A stretch of 50,469 nt of DNA, taken from Vicinamibacteria bacterium. GTDB lineage: Bacteria; Acidobacteriota; Vicinamibacteria; Vicinamibacterales; UBA8438. Where the stretch lies: assembly GCA_022820825.1 (NCBI GenBank), contig JAJEEU010000076.1, positions 1 to 50,469 on the forward strand, in the 5' to 3' direction. Every line of letters begins with the position of its first letter. The stretch's first letter is position 1. A program made the position numbers and the translations under genes. Below the pieces are notes generated by a model. It saw nothing but the letters and a program-made list of their open reading frames with translations, was not told the origin of the DNA and did not search any database. Positions 24,049 to 32,075 of the stretch are shown here, piece by piece.

Positions 24049-24654
24049 TCAACTCCCGCGCGCCGAGTTCCCTTCCGCGCGCTGAACCCGCATCGCCGCG
24101 TGCGCCAGCGCGTTCGCTACCGTTCCCACGGAAACGCCGAGCGCACCCGCAATCTCCCGGTAGCGCAGTCCTTCGGCCCGCAACTGCAGGCAGCGCCGGG
24201 AGCGGTCCGGCAGGGCGCGCACGACCGCCCGCATCTGCGCCTGGCGTTGGCCGGCCAGCAGCCGCTCCTCGGGATTCGAGGCGGGATCCGGGCGTTCCGG
24301 GACGCCGCCGGCCAGCACGGCGACCCGCGCCGTCCGCCGCTGTCCTGCCAACCGCTTTAGCGCATGGTTGCGCGCCACGCGGAAGATCCAGCCGCGCAGG
24401 TTGGACCGGCCACCCCCGCGCAGCAGGTGCCGGAAGAGCGCCAGGAAGGTCTCCTGCACCACGTCCTCGCACTCCCCCGCCTCGACGCCGAAGGAACGGA
24501 CGTAGCGTTGCACGCCGCCACGGCACTCGTCGAACAGCAGCAGCACCTCCAGTTCGACGGCCGCACGCACCGTGTCCCGTTGCGGGACCGGCAACGCAAG
24601 ATCGAGAGCGGTGCCCCGGGAAGCTGCTGCCATGGCGCGCCGGCCAGTGTACAT
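24049..24654 (-). CDS. ECF-type RNA polymerase sigma factor
   Basis: About 201 residues from ATG at 24654 (GGAG just upstream); an ATG at 24633 is an alternative. Region 2 is QRYVRSFGVEAGECEDVVQE followed by TFLALFRHLL, with the NLRGWIFRVARNHALKRL recognition part. Region 4 is ALPDRSRRCLQLRAEGLRYR then EIAGALGVSVGTVANALAHA. This is a short sigma70-family regulator (RpoE/ECF class) without region 3. It is paired with the anti-sigma gene four bases downstream and is divergent from a TonB-dependent receptor gene. Its regulon may include the receptor and the downstream UbiD-P6-DUF6152-P5 genes (inference). Confidence 0.9.
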   Translation of the reverse strand: MYTGRRAMAAASRGTALDLALPVPQRDTVRAAVELEVLLLFDECRGGVQRYVRSFGVEAGECEDVVQETFLALFRHLLRGGGRSNLRGWIFRVARNHALKRLAGQRRTARVAVLAGGVPERPDPASNPEERLLAGQRQAQMRAVVRALPDRSRRCLQLRAEGLRYREIAGALGVSVGTVANALAHAAMRVQRAEGNSARGS

Positions 24655-24758
24655 CGTCTCCGTCCGGGTGCTTGGCGCGATTGGCTGAACACTTCCGCGC
24701 CTGACGGAATATCCCATTGAACACGCCCCTGTGTTCCCACGGAGGAAACACCAGCCAG

Positions 24759-27467
24759 ATGCGAAATCACGTGCAGGATTGCGTCCCCTCCGCCGCCGCT
24801 CGGCGGCGCGCCGCCGGCGCGGCGCTGCTGGCGCTTGTGGCCCTCGTCCCGCCGGACGCGTACGCGCAGACCGCCACGCTCGAAGGCCGGGTGACCGACG
24901 CCCAGGGCGGTGCGGTGGCCGGGGCGACCGTTACGGCGACGGCGCCCGGCGTGGCGGCGCTGGCCGCGACGACGGACGGCGGCGGCATGTTCCGTTTCAC
25001 GGCGCTCGATCCCGGGACCTACGCGCTGACAGTCGAGATGCCGGGCTTCCGCACGGAACGGCGGGCGGCGTTGTCGGTGGACGCCGGCGAAACGCTCAGG
25101 GTCGACGTGCAGTTGGGGCTCGCGCCTTTCGCCCAGCAGGTCGACGTGATCGGCGTCGGCCCCACGCCGGGCAGCACGGTCGATCGCGACCGGTTTCCGG
25201 CGACGGTGGCGGTCGTCACGGCCGCCGAGATTGAAGACCGGCACGCCGCGTCGCTGCCGGAAGCGCTCAACGAACAGCTCGGATCGGTCGTCCTGGAGGG
25301 GGCCACCACCAACCTGTTCCAGCCGACGCTGCGGTTTCGCGGCTTCACGGCGTCGCCGCTGCTGGGCCTGCCGCAGGGCGTGGCGGTGTACCAGAACGGC
25401 GCCCGGATCAACGAACCTTTCGGCGATACCGTGCAGTTCGACCTGATCCCGCAGTTTGCCGTCAACCGCGTGCAGCTCAGCGCCGGCGCCGAGCCGACGT
25501 ACGGCCTCAACGCGCTCGGCGGCGCCATGGTGCTCGACCTCAAGAACGGCTTCGACAACACCGGCTTCCGGGGCGAGTTCTCGGGCGGCTCCTTCGACCG
25601 TTATTCGGCCACGGCCGAGTGGGGCGCCAACAGCGGGCCGTGGGCCGTCTATCTTGGCGCCACGCGCTTCGACGAGAACGGCTGGCGCAAGGCCCAGCCG
25701 TCGGAAGTGACGCAAGCGGTGGCCGACGTGGCCTACCGCGACGAAACGATCGACGCGGGCGTCACCTTCACTTACGCCGATTCGAGCATCAACGGCAACG
25801 CCCCGGCGCCGATCGAGCTGCTCGACGTGGACCGCAGCGCGGTTTTCACCTATCCCGACATCACCGACAACCGGCTCGGGTTCGTCCAGGGACGCTTCGA
25901 CATCGCGGTGTCGCCGACCTGGTCCGTGCAGGTGACGGGCTACTACCGCGACCTCGACCGCAAGACGCTGAACGGCGACGAGGCCGATTTCGAGCCGTGC
26001 GACGACGACTTCCTGCCGCCCGGCGCGCCGCCTGGAACCCTCTGCTTCGGTGCGGACGACGACGGTGATGACGATGACGACGACAACGGTGGAGACGACG
26101 ATGGCGATGGGGACGACGAAGAGGAAGCGCAGCCGCTCGTCGACGTGAACTCGGGACGGTTCATCACCGCGGACGACGCGGAAGGCAACGCGGCGTACAA
26201 CCGCACCACGACCCGCTCCAAGGGCTACGGCGCCACGCTGCAGGCCGCGGCGGCGTCCGCGTTCGGCGACGCCGGCGAGAACGTGCTCACCCTCGGCGTC
26301 TCCGCCGACCTAGCCGACGTGGGCTTCACCTTCACCAGCGAGGTCGGAACCCTCACGCCCGACCGCGGGGTCACCGGCTCGGGGCTGCTGGCGGGGATCT
26401 ACGGCGAGGCGCCGGACGACCTGTTCAATACCGGCCTGGACACGGCCAACAGCGCGATAGGGCTGTACTTCAGCGACACCTTGTCGTTCAGCGGCCGGAC
26501 GCATCTCACGGTGTCGGGGCGCTTCAACCACGCCCGCATCGAGATCGCCGACCGCCTGGGCACGTCGCTGGATGGCGAGCACACCTTCTCGCGCTTCAAC
26601 GTCGGGGCCGGCCTGGTGCATCAGTTCAGCGACGCCGTATCCGTCTTCGGCCGCTACGCGGAATCGAACCGGGCGCCGACGGCGGCGGAGCTGAGCTGCG
26701 CGGATCCGGCCGAGCCGTGCCGCGTGCCGAACGCGTTCATCTCCGATCCGCCGCTGGAGCAGGCAGTCGCGCGGTCGGTCGAGGGCGGCCTGCGCGGCCG
26801 CGTAGTGGACGCGTCGCGCTGGCGGATCAACTGGTCGGTGGCGGTCTACCACACCGCCATCGCGGACGACATCCTGTTCGTCGCCTCGCCGGAGCTGATC
26901 GGGACCGGCTACTTCCAGAACGCGGGAGATACCCGCCGCGTGGGCCTCGACGCGGAGCTCAACGGCCAGGTCGACCGGCTCGGCTGGTTCGCCAGCTACG
27001 GCCTCGTCGACGCCACGTTCCAGTCGCCGCTGGAGCTGCCCGGCGACGACGAGGTGAACGACGCCGCCACGGAAGGCGGCTTCGTGGCGGTCGAGCCGGG
27101 CGACCGCATGCCGGGCGTCCCGCGCCACAGCTTCAAGGCCGGCATCCGCTACGCCCTGACCGACGCCTGGGACGTCATGCTGGAGACGGTGACCGCCTCC
27201 AGCCGCATCTTCGTCGGCGACGAGGGCAACGACCAGGCCGTGCTGGCCGGCTACGGCATCGCCAACCTGCGCTCGGTGTACCGCGCCGGCGAGCACCTGG
27301 AGCTCTTCCTGCGGGTGGACAACCTGTTCGACACGCACTACGCGACGTTCGGCGCCCTCGCCGAGCTGGAGGTGTTCCTGTCGGAAGTGCCTGACGCCAG
27401 CGACCCGCGCTTCGTCTCGCCGGGCATCCCGCGCAGCGCCTTCGGCGGCGTGCGGGTGCGGTTCTGA
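24759..27467 (+). CDS. TonB-dependent outer-membrane receptor with carboxypeptidase-regulatory-like N-terminus
   Basis: 902 residues from ATG at 24759; GGAGG lies rather far upstream (about 14 bases). The signal peptide ends at DAYAQ. A carboxypeptidase-regulatory-like domain (ATLEGRVTDAQGGAVAGATV, about 30-110) precedes the plug (VVTAAEIEDRHAASLPEALN, about 150-260) and a 22-strand barrel ending in the classic terminal Phe (VRVRF). Barrel motifs: RFRGFTASPLLGLPQGVAVY, GGAMVLDLKNG, FGRYAESNRAPTAAEL and FLRVDNLFDTHYATFG. It imports a large ligand (siderophore, vitamin, glycan or similar) using TonB energy; the ligand is unknown. An unusual Asp-rich insert sits in an outer loop. It is divergent from the ECF sigma gene, which suggests surface-signal-controlled expression. 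Confidence 0.9.
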   Translation: MRNHVQDCVPSAAARRRAAGAALLALVALVPPDAYAQTATLEGRVTDAQGGAVAGATVTATAPGVAALAATTDGGGMFRFTALDPGTYALTVEMPGFRTERRAALSVDAGETLRVDVQLGLAPFAQQVDVIGVGPTPGSTVDRDRFPATVAVVTAAEIEDRHAASLPEALNEQLGSVVLEGATTNLFQPTLRFRGFTASPLLGLPQGVAVYQNGARINEPFGDTVQFDLIPQFAVNRVQLSAGAEPTYGLNALGGAMVLDLKNGFDNTGFRGEFSGGSFDRYSATAEWGANSGPWAVYLGATRFDENGWRKAQPSEVTQAVADVAYRDETIDAGVTFTYADSSINGNAPAPIELLDVDRSAVFTYPDITDNRLGFVQGRFDIAVSPTWSVQVTGYYRDLDRKTLNGDEADFEPCDDDFLPPGAPPGTLCFGADDDGDDDDDDNGGDDDGDGDDEEEAQPLVDVNSGRFITADDAEGNAAYNRTTTRSKGYGATLQAAAASAFGDAGENVLTLGVSADLADVGFTFTSEVGTLTPDRGVTGSGLLAGIYGEAPDDLFNTGLDTANSAIGLYFSDTLSFSGRTHLTVSGRFNHARIEIADRLGTSLDGEHTFSRFNVGAGLVHQFSDAVSVFGRYAESNRAPTAAELSCADPAEPCRVPNAFISDPPLEQAVARSVEGGLRGRVVDASRWRINWSVAVYHTAIADDILFVASPELIGTGYFQNAGDTRRVGLDAELNGQVDRLGWFASYGLVDATFQSPLELPGDDEVNDAATEGGFVAVEPGDRMPGVPRHSFKAGIRYALTDAWDVMLETVTASSRIFVGDEGNDQAVLAGYGIANLRSVYRAGEHLELFLRVDNLFDTHYATFGALAELEVFLSEVPDASDPRFVSPGIPRSAFGGVRVRF
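26055..26126 (+). repeat. Asp-rich low-complexity tract inside the TonB receptor gene
   Basis: 24 codons (receptor residues 433-456) encode 15 Asp, 3 Glu, 5 Gly and 1 Asn, made from a GAC/GAT/GGT-rich near-repeat. It falls in a predicted extracellular loop between two barrel strands, flanked by two cysteines (EPCDDDF and TLCFGAD). Such tracts expand by slippage and could bind calcium or other cations. Confidence 0.7.
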
Positions 27468-27508
27468 CCTGATCCACGGCGGCGCCGCGGTACTGTCACA
27501 ATGGGCTC

Positions 27509-29503
27509 GTGGCGGACGTCGAGCTGTTCCTCGAGCTGCTGCTGATCCTCGTCGGGCTGGCGATTCCCATCGTCGCGCTCGCGCACCGGCTGCGCATGCC
27601 GCCGCTGGTGGGCTTCTTCGCCGCCGGCGTGGTTGTCGGGCCGCACGGCGTCGGGCTGATCGACGGCCCCGACCAGATCCGCACGCTGTCGGAGCTGGGC
27701 GTCGCGCTGCTGCTGTTCGCGGTCGGCCTCGAGCTCTCGCTTTCCCACGTCCGGCAGTGGGCGCGGTCGGTTTTCGTCGGCGGCGGCCTGCAGGTGGGCG
27801 CCACGCTCGGCGCCGGCGCGCTGGCGGCCGCGGCCGCCGGCGTTCCGCCGCGGCAGGCCATCTTCTACGGCGCGCTGGCGGCCATGTCGTCCACGGCCAT
27901 CGTGACGAAGGCCTACGCCGACCGCGGCGAGCTGGACTCTCCGCAAGGCCGGTCGGTCATTTCCATCCTGCTGTTCCAGGACCTCTGCATCCTGCCGCTC
28001 ATGCTCCTGCTGCCGCTGCTGGCGTTCGGCGGCGGCGCGGGGAGCGGCGGGGGCGTGGAGCTGGCGCGCGGCCTCGGCATCATGGCCGCACTGGTCGTCG
28101 GCGGGCGCTTCCTCGTCAGGTGGGCGCTCGACCGCGTGGTGCTGTTTCGCGACCGCGACCTGTTCACGCTGTGCGTCAGCTTCTTCGGGATCGGCGCGGC
28201 GGTCGTCACGTCGGCCGCCGGGTTCTCGATTGCCATCGGCGCGTTCATCGCCGGGCTGATCATCTCGGAGTCGGAGTACGGCCTCCAGGCGCTGTCGGAC
28301 GTGCTGCCGTTCCGCGCCCTGTTCAGCGGCATCTTCTTCACCTCGCTCGGCATGCTGCTCGACATCCCGGCGGTCTTCGACCAGCTCCCGCTGCTGGTGC
28401 TGCTGAGCACCGTCGTGGTCGCCGTCAAGATCGCGATCGTGGCCGGCGTCGTGCTGGCGCTCGGCGGCATGCTCAAGACCGCGCTGATCAGCGGACTGAG
28501 CCTGGCCCAGATCGGGGAGTTCTCCATCCTGCTCGCCGCCGCCGGGCTGCCTCTCGGGCTGTTCCGCGAAGGCGACTACCAGTTGTTCCTCAGCGTGGCG
28601 GTGCTGTCGATGATGGCGACGCCGCTGTTCATCCACCTTGCCGGACCGCTTGCGGAACGCGTGAGCGCGCGGCTGGGCGCCGCCGCCCCGGCCAGATCCG
28701 CGCCGCGCGGAACCCTGGAGACGATGGCCGGGCACACGATCATCGTCGGCTACGGCCTGGCGGGTCGCTACCTGGCGCGCGTCCTGACGGCGGCCGGGAT
28801 CACCTGCGCCGTCGTCGACCAGAATCCGGAACTGGTCCGGCGTGCGCGGGAGGACGGCATCGCCGTGGTCTATGGCGACGGGACGCAGCCCGCGGTGCTG
28901 GAGCACGTCCGGCTGCGCGAGGCGCGCACCATCGTGTTCGCCATCGCCTCGCCGGCCGACGAGCGGCGCGGTGCGGCCGTGGCCCGCAAGCTGAGCCGCG
29001 CGGTCCGCATCGTGGTGCGCACGCGCTACATCCGCGCCAGCGACGACCTGCTGGAGCTGGGTGCGAACGATGTCGTGGTTGAGGAGTTCGAGGCGTCGAT
29101 CGAGCTGTTCGCCCGGGCGCTCGACAGCTACGAGATCCCGATCAACCGGATCTGGCGCGAGGTCGAATCGGTGCGCCGCGAGCACTACGGACTGCTGCGC
29201 GGGAAGGCGGCGCCCGACCTGCGGCTCGACGCCCTGCGGCATCTCGGCATCCACGACGCGCTCGAGCTCGTGGAGGTCGAGGAGGGCGCCCCGGCCATTG
29301 GCGGCAGCGCCACGAGCCTGGAGCTGCGGCGGCGCACCGGCGCCGTGCAATTGGCCGTCGTCCGCGACGGCAAGCCGATCTACCGGCGCGCGCCCGACTT
29401 CCACTACCAGGCTGGCGACACGGTCGTGCTGGTCGGCAACCCCGCCAGCCTGGAGAGCGCCCTGGCGCTGTTCCGGGCGGACGGCGGCAGCACCGCCGCT
29501 TGA
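27509..29503 (+). CDS. CPA2-family cation:proton antiporter with RCK (TrkA-N and TrkA-C) domains
   Basis: 664 residues from GTG at 27509. Residues 1-385 form a KefB-like Na+/H+ exchanger domain with about 12 helices; visible parts are GFFAAGVVVGPHGVGLI, LGVALLLFAVGLELSLSHVR, SSTAIVTKAYADRGEL and the FIAGLIISESEYG segment. Residues about 410-530 are a TrkA-N Rossmann domain (HTIIVGYGLAGRYLARVLTA, then VVYGDGTQPAVLE), and about 580-664 a TrkA-C domain. It exchanges K+ or Na+ for protons across the inner membrane, gated by nucleotide binding. It follows the receptor by 41 bases. A hairpin lies just after its stop. Confidence 0.92.
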   Translation: MADVELFLELLLILVGLAIPIVALAHRLRMPPLVGFFAAGVVVGPHGVGLIDGPDQIRTLSELGVALLLFAVGLELSLSHVRQWARSVFVGGGLQVGATLGAGALAAAAAGVPPRQAIFYGALAAMSSTAIVTKAYADRGELDSPQGRSVISILLFQDLCILPLMLLLPLLAFGGGAGSGGGVELARGLGIMAALVVGGRFLVRWALDRVVLFRDRDLFTLCVSFFGIGAAVVTSAAGFSIAIGAFIAGLIISESEYGLQALSDVLPFRALFSGIFFTSLGMLLDIPAVFDQLPLLVLLSTVVVAVKIAIVAGVVLALGGMLKTALISGLSLAQIGEFSILLAAAGLPLGLFREGDYQLFLSVAVLSMMATPLFIHLAGPLAERVSARLGAAAPARSAPRGTLETMAGHTIIVGYGLAGRYLARVLTAAGITCAVVDQNPELVRRAREDGIAVVYGDGTQPAVLEHVRLREARTIVFAIASPADERRGAAVARKLSRAVRIVVRTRYIRASDDLLELGANDVVVEEFEASIELFARALDSYEIPINRIWREVESVRREHYGLLRGKAAPDLRLDALRHLGIHDALELVEVEEGAPAIGGSATSLELRRRTGAVQLAVVRDGKPIYRRAPDFHYQAGDTVVLVGNPASLESALALFRADGGSTAA

Positions 29504-29507
29504 TCAC

Positions 29508-29531
29508 GGGCGGCAGTGTTGCATGCCGCCC
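29508..29531 (+). repeat. Perfect 8-bp hairpin just after the antiporter stop
   Basis: GGGCGGCA pairs with TGCCGCCC around an eight-base loop, four bases after the stop codon. There is no T-run after it, so it may stabilise the 3' end or act as a weak terminator rather than a classic one. Confidence 0.5.
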
Positions 29532-29549
29532 CGCGATTGTCTAACGTAT

Positions 29550-29583
29550 GGCGATCTACCGATATTCTGGTAGAAGTATCGCC
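29550..29583 (+). promoter_or_regulatory. Two-tier inverted repeat in the leader region of the monooxygenase gene
   Basis: GGCGAT at 29550 pairs with ATCGCC at 29578, and inside it CTACC pairs with GGTAG. An alternative dyad, CGATATTCT against AGAAgTATCG, overlaps the same bases. The region is AT-rich compared with the genome. It may be an operator for a dimeric regulator or an RNA hairpin; sequence alone does not decide. Confidence 0.5.
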
Positions 29584-29605
29584 AGATTCGTATTAGGATC
29601 AGGGG

Positions 29606-29630
29606 CTGCTGTCAGTAAGTTCGACAGCAG
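29606..29630 (+). promoter_or_regulatory. Perfect 8-bp hairpin in the 5' leader of the monooxygenase gene
   Basis: CTGCTGTC pairs with GACAGCAG around a nine-base loop; it ends 20 bases before the AGGAGG ribosome site at 29651. A TATTAGGAT stretch at 29591 could be a -10 element, in which case the hairpin would sit at the very 5' end of the mRNA and stabilise it or regulate translation. Confidence 0.5.
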
Positions 29631-29664
29631 GCGTGCTGAGAGAAAGTCCAAGGAGGCTGACCCC

Positions 29665-31047
29665 ATGACGTTCGGACACTCGCACTGGAAGCTTGCGATC
29701 TTCGCGCTCGCAGCGATAGCGCTGTTGGGCGTTCCGCAGGCCGCCGCGGCCGGGCAGGGCGCCGGCGACGAGGTGACCTTTTCGAAGGACATCGCCCCGA
29801 TCCTGCAGCGCAGTTGCCAGAGCTGCCACCGTCCCAACTCGGTGGCGCCGATGTCGCTGCTCACCTACGAGGAAGTGCGGCCCTGGGCGCGCAGCATCAA
29901 GCAGCGCACCGGCCTGCGCAACCGCATGGGCGTGATGCCGCCCTGGTTCATCGAGAAGGACGTCGGCATCCAGAGCTTCAAGGAGGACATCTCCCTCAGC
30001 GAGGCCGAGATCGAGATGATCGGTGCGTGGGTCGACGCGGGCGCGCCGCGCGGCAACCCGGCCGACATGCCGCCGCCGGTCGTCTTCACGGCCGCGAACG
30101 AATGGGACATCGGCGAGCCCGATATCGTTGTCGAGAGCGCGCCGTTCACCATGGCGGCCGAGGCGCCCGACTATTGGGGCGCACTGCCTCCGACGCCCGT
30201 GGGCAACACCGAGGATCGCTACGTCGCGGCCGTGCAGATCAAGGAAGTGAGCGACGTGCAGGGCGGCACGGGCGGCAAGTTCATCTTCCACCACGCGATT
30301 CACGCGCTGCTCGGAGGAGACGGCTCGCCGGTGGGCTCGATTGGCGGCCCCCACGAAGTGGGCCGCAACGGCCAGACCTTCGACGCCCAGGCGGGGCGCC
30401 TGCTGCCGGCCGGCGCGCAGTTGGTGTGGCCGTCGATTCACATGCACGCCAACGGCGAGCAGACCACCGCCCGCCTGCTCACCGCCTACCGCTTCCACCC
30501 GCGCGGCTACGAGCCGACGCGGAAGCTGGGCGACCTGACCTTCGGGAACGGCGAGATCGACCTCGATCCGATGACGCCCGGGCAGGAAGTCCACATGTAC
30601 ACGACGCTGCGGGACAACATCAAGCTCACCACCTTCGAGCCGCACATGCACGCGTCCGGCGTGCGGATGTGCATCGAGGCGATCTGGGGCGGCCGCAGCG
30701 AGATGCTGAACTGCGCCGGCTACGACCACAACTGGGTGAAGGTGTACCACTACGAGGACGACTACGCGCCGCTGCTGCCGAAGGGCACGCTGATCCACGT
30801 GACGTCTTACTTCGACACCACGCCGGCCAACACCAACGTGATCGATCCGCGCAACTGGCAGGGCCTGGGCCACCGCTCGATCGACAACATGTCGATCATC
30901 ATCGCCAGCCCGATCGTGATGTCGGACGAGGAGTTCGCCGAGGAGATGCAGATGCGCCGCGAGCGCCTCGATCTGGCGAAGGGCGAGTCCGTGGTCGGCT
31001 GCCCGCTGTGCGGCTTCGAGGAACTGCCGGCGGCGGCGCAGAACTAG
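29665..31047 (+). CDS. Exported copper monooxygenase (PHM-like) with N-terminal c-heme motif
   Basis: 460 residues; AGGAGG lies eight bases before this ATG, and longer upstream starts have no ribosome site. Signal peptide to about residue 30. A small cytochrome c-like segment carries CQSCH (C51, C54, H55), with M91 in GVMPPWF as a possible axial ligand. The rest matches the type II ascorbate-dependent copper monooxygenase fold (PHM/DBH). The CuH ligands align with H209-H210 (FIFHHAIH) and H259 (SIHMHANG), and the CuM ligands with H327 and H329 (EPHMHASG) and M409 (RSIDNMSI). A CPLC pair (C446, C449) closes the chain. It would hydroxylate a C-H bond in the periplasm, perhaps with electrons through the heme. 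It heads a plus-strand run ending in a PAL-like propeller. Confidence 0.82.
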   Translation: MTFGHSHWKLAIFALAAIALLGVPQAAAAGQGAGDEVTFSKDIAPILQRSCQSCHRPNSVAPMSLLTYEEVRPWARSIKQRTGLRNRMGVMPPWFIEKDVGIQSFKEDISLSEAEIEMIGAWVDAGAPRGNPADMPPPVVFTAANEWDIGEPDIVVESAPFTMAAEAPDYWGALPPTPVGNTEDRYVAAVQIKEVSDVQGGTGGKFIFHHAIHALLGGDGSPVGSIGGPHEVGRNGQTFDAQAGRLLPAGAQLVWPSIHMHANGEQTTARLLTAYRFHPRGYEPTRKLGDLTFGNGEIDLDPMTPGQEVHMYTTLRDNIKLTTFEPHMHASGVRMCIEAIWGGRSEMLNCAGYDHNWVKVYHYEDDYAPLLPKGTLIHVTSYFDTTPANTNVIDPRNWQGLGHRSIDNMSIIIASPIVMSDEEFAEEMQMRRERLDLAKGESVVGCPLCGFEELPAAAQN

Positions 31048-31081
31048 CCGCAGCAGGCGGTATCTGTCGCGCGCGGGAGGG

Positions 31082-32005
31082 ATGACGACCGTGGAGACTA
31101 CTGACAAGCGCCGTTGGCTGAGGCTGGCCGCGGCGGCGGTGTTGCTCATGGGGCTTGCCGCCCTGGCCGCAGCGCCCGCCGTCCGCGCCCAGGCGCCGGC
31201 CAGCGGCCAGAACGTCATGCTGGCCTACGAGGGGTTCTGGCCGCAGGAAGACGGCAGCTACGACCTCTGGTTCGGTTACTACAACCGCAACTGGGAGGAG
31301 AAATTCGACGTTCCGATTGGTCCGGACAACTTCATCGAGCCGGGCGGCCCGGATCGGGGCCAGCCCACACACTTCTTTCCGCGGCGCAACCAGTTCGTGT
31401 TCAAGGTGAACGTGCCGGCCGACTTCGGCGACGATGAAGTCGTCTGGACGCTCACCACGCACGGCAAGACGTCCAGCGCGTACGCCACGCTGCGGCCGGA
31501 ATACGTAGTCGACGAGACCGTGATGATGGCCAACTTCGGCGCCGGCGGTCCGACCGGCTTCGTGCCGCAGATGACGGACAACAAGGCGCCTGCGTTGACG
31601 ATCGAAGGCGAGAAGGAGCTCCATGTGAGCGCCGGCGAGCCGGTGGCCCTCAGCGCCGTTGTCGAGTATGACGGGAACTTCGGCCCGCGGCCGATGCCGG
31701 CGGCGCTGGTCGGCACGAGCCATTTCGTGCCGAACTCGGCGACCGGCCTGCGCCTGTCGTGGTTCCGCTACCGCGGACCCGGCGAGGTGGAGTTCGATCC
31801 ACCCCAGACCAAGGTGTGGCAGGACAACCGCGACGGAGGCAACTCGCCCTGGTCCGCCGGCTGGTCGCCGCCGCCCGTGCCCGAGGGCAACCGCTGGACG
31901 GCAACCGCCACGTTCAGCGAGCCGGGCGAGTACGTGTTGCGGGCGCTCACGACCGACGGCGGCCTGATCGACTTCGACGACGTCAAGATCACGGTCACGC
32001 GGTAG
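31082..32005 (+). CDS. Exported Ig-like/beta-sandwich protein of unknown function
   Basis: 307 residues. GGGAGG ends one base before this ATG; the GTG at 31091 is better spaced (ten bases) and may be the true start. The signal peptide is WLRLAAAAVLLMGLAALAAA, cleaved near VRAQ. The mature protein has repeated beta-strand segments such as DLWFGYYNRNWEEKFDVPIG, FVFKVNVPADFGDDEVVWTL and a closing PGEYVLRALTTDGGLIDFDD that looks like an Ig-like or PKD-type sandwich edge. I do not recognise a named family. It lies 34 bases after the copper monooxygenase and is probably co-transcribed with it. Confidence 0.8.
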   Translation: MTTVETTDKRRWLRLAAAAVLLMGLAALAAAPAVRAQAPASGQNVMLAYEGFWPQEDGSYDLWFGYYNRNWEEKFDVPIGPDNFIEPGGPDRGQPTHFFPRRNQFVFKVNVPADFGDDEVVWTLTTHGKTSSAYATLRPEYVVDETVMMANFGAGGPTGFVPQMTDNKAPALTIEGEKELHVSAGEPVALSAVVEYDGNFGPRPMPAALVGTSHFVPNSATGLRLSWFRYRGPGEVEFDPPQTKVWQDNRDGGNSPWSAGWSPPPVPEGNRWTATATFSEPGEYVLRALTTDGGLIDFDDVKITVTR

Positions 32006-32075
32006 GCACAGGATCGCCGGCCCGCCGGTCGGTCCGGGGACCGGCGTGCGTCCTGAAGCCGCAACGACGAGACCG

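Noticed and set aside
29604..29635. A T-arm-like stretch (agttcgaca) near the third leader hairpin, suggesting a tRNA
   Set aside because: No acceptor, D or anticodon arms can be folded around it.
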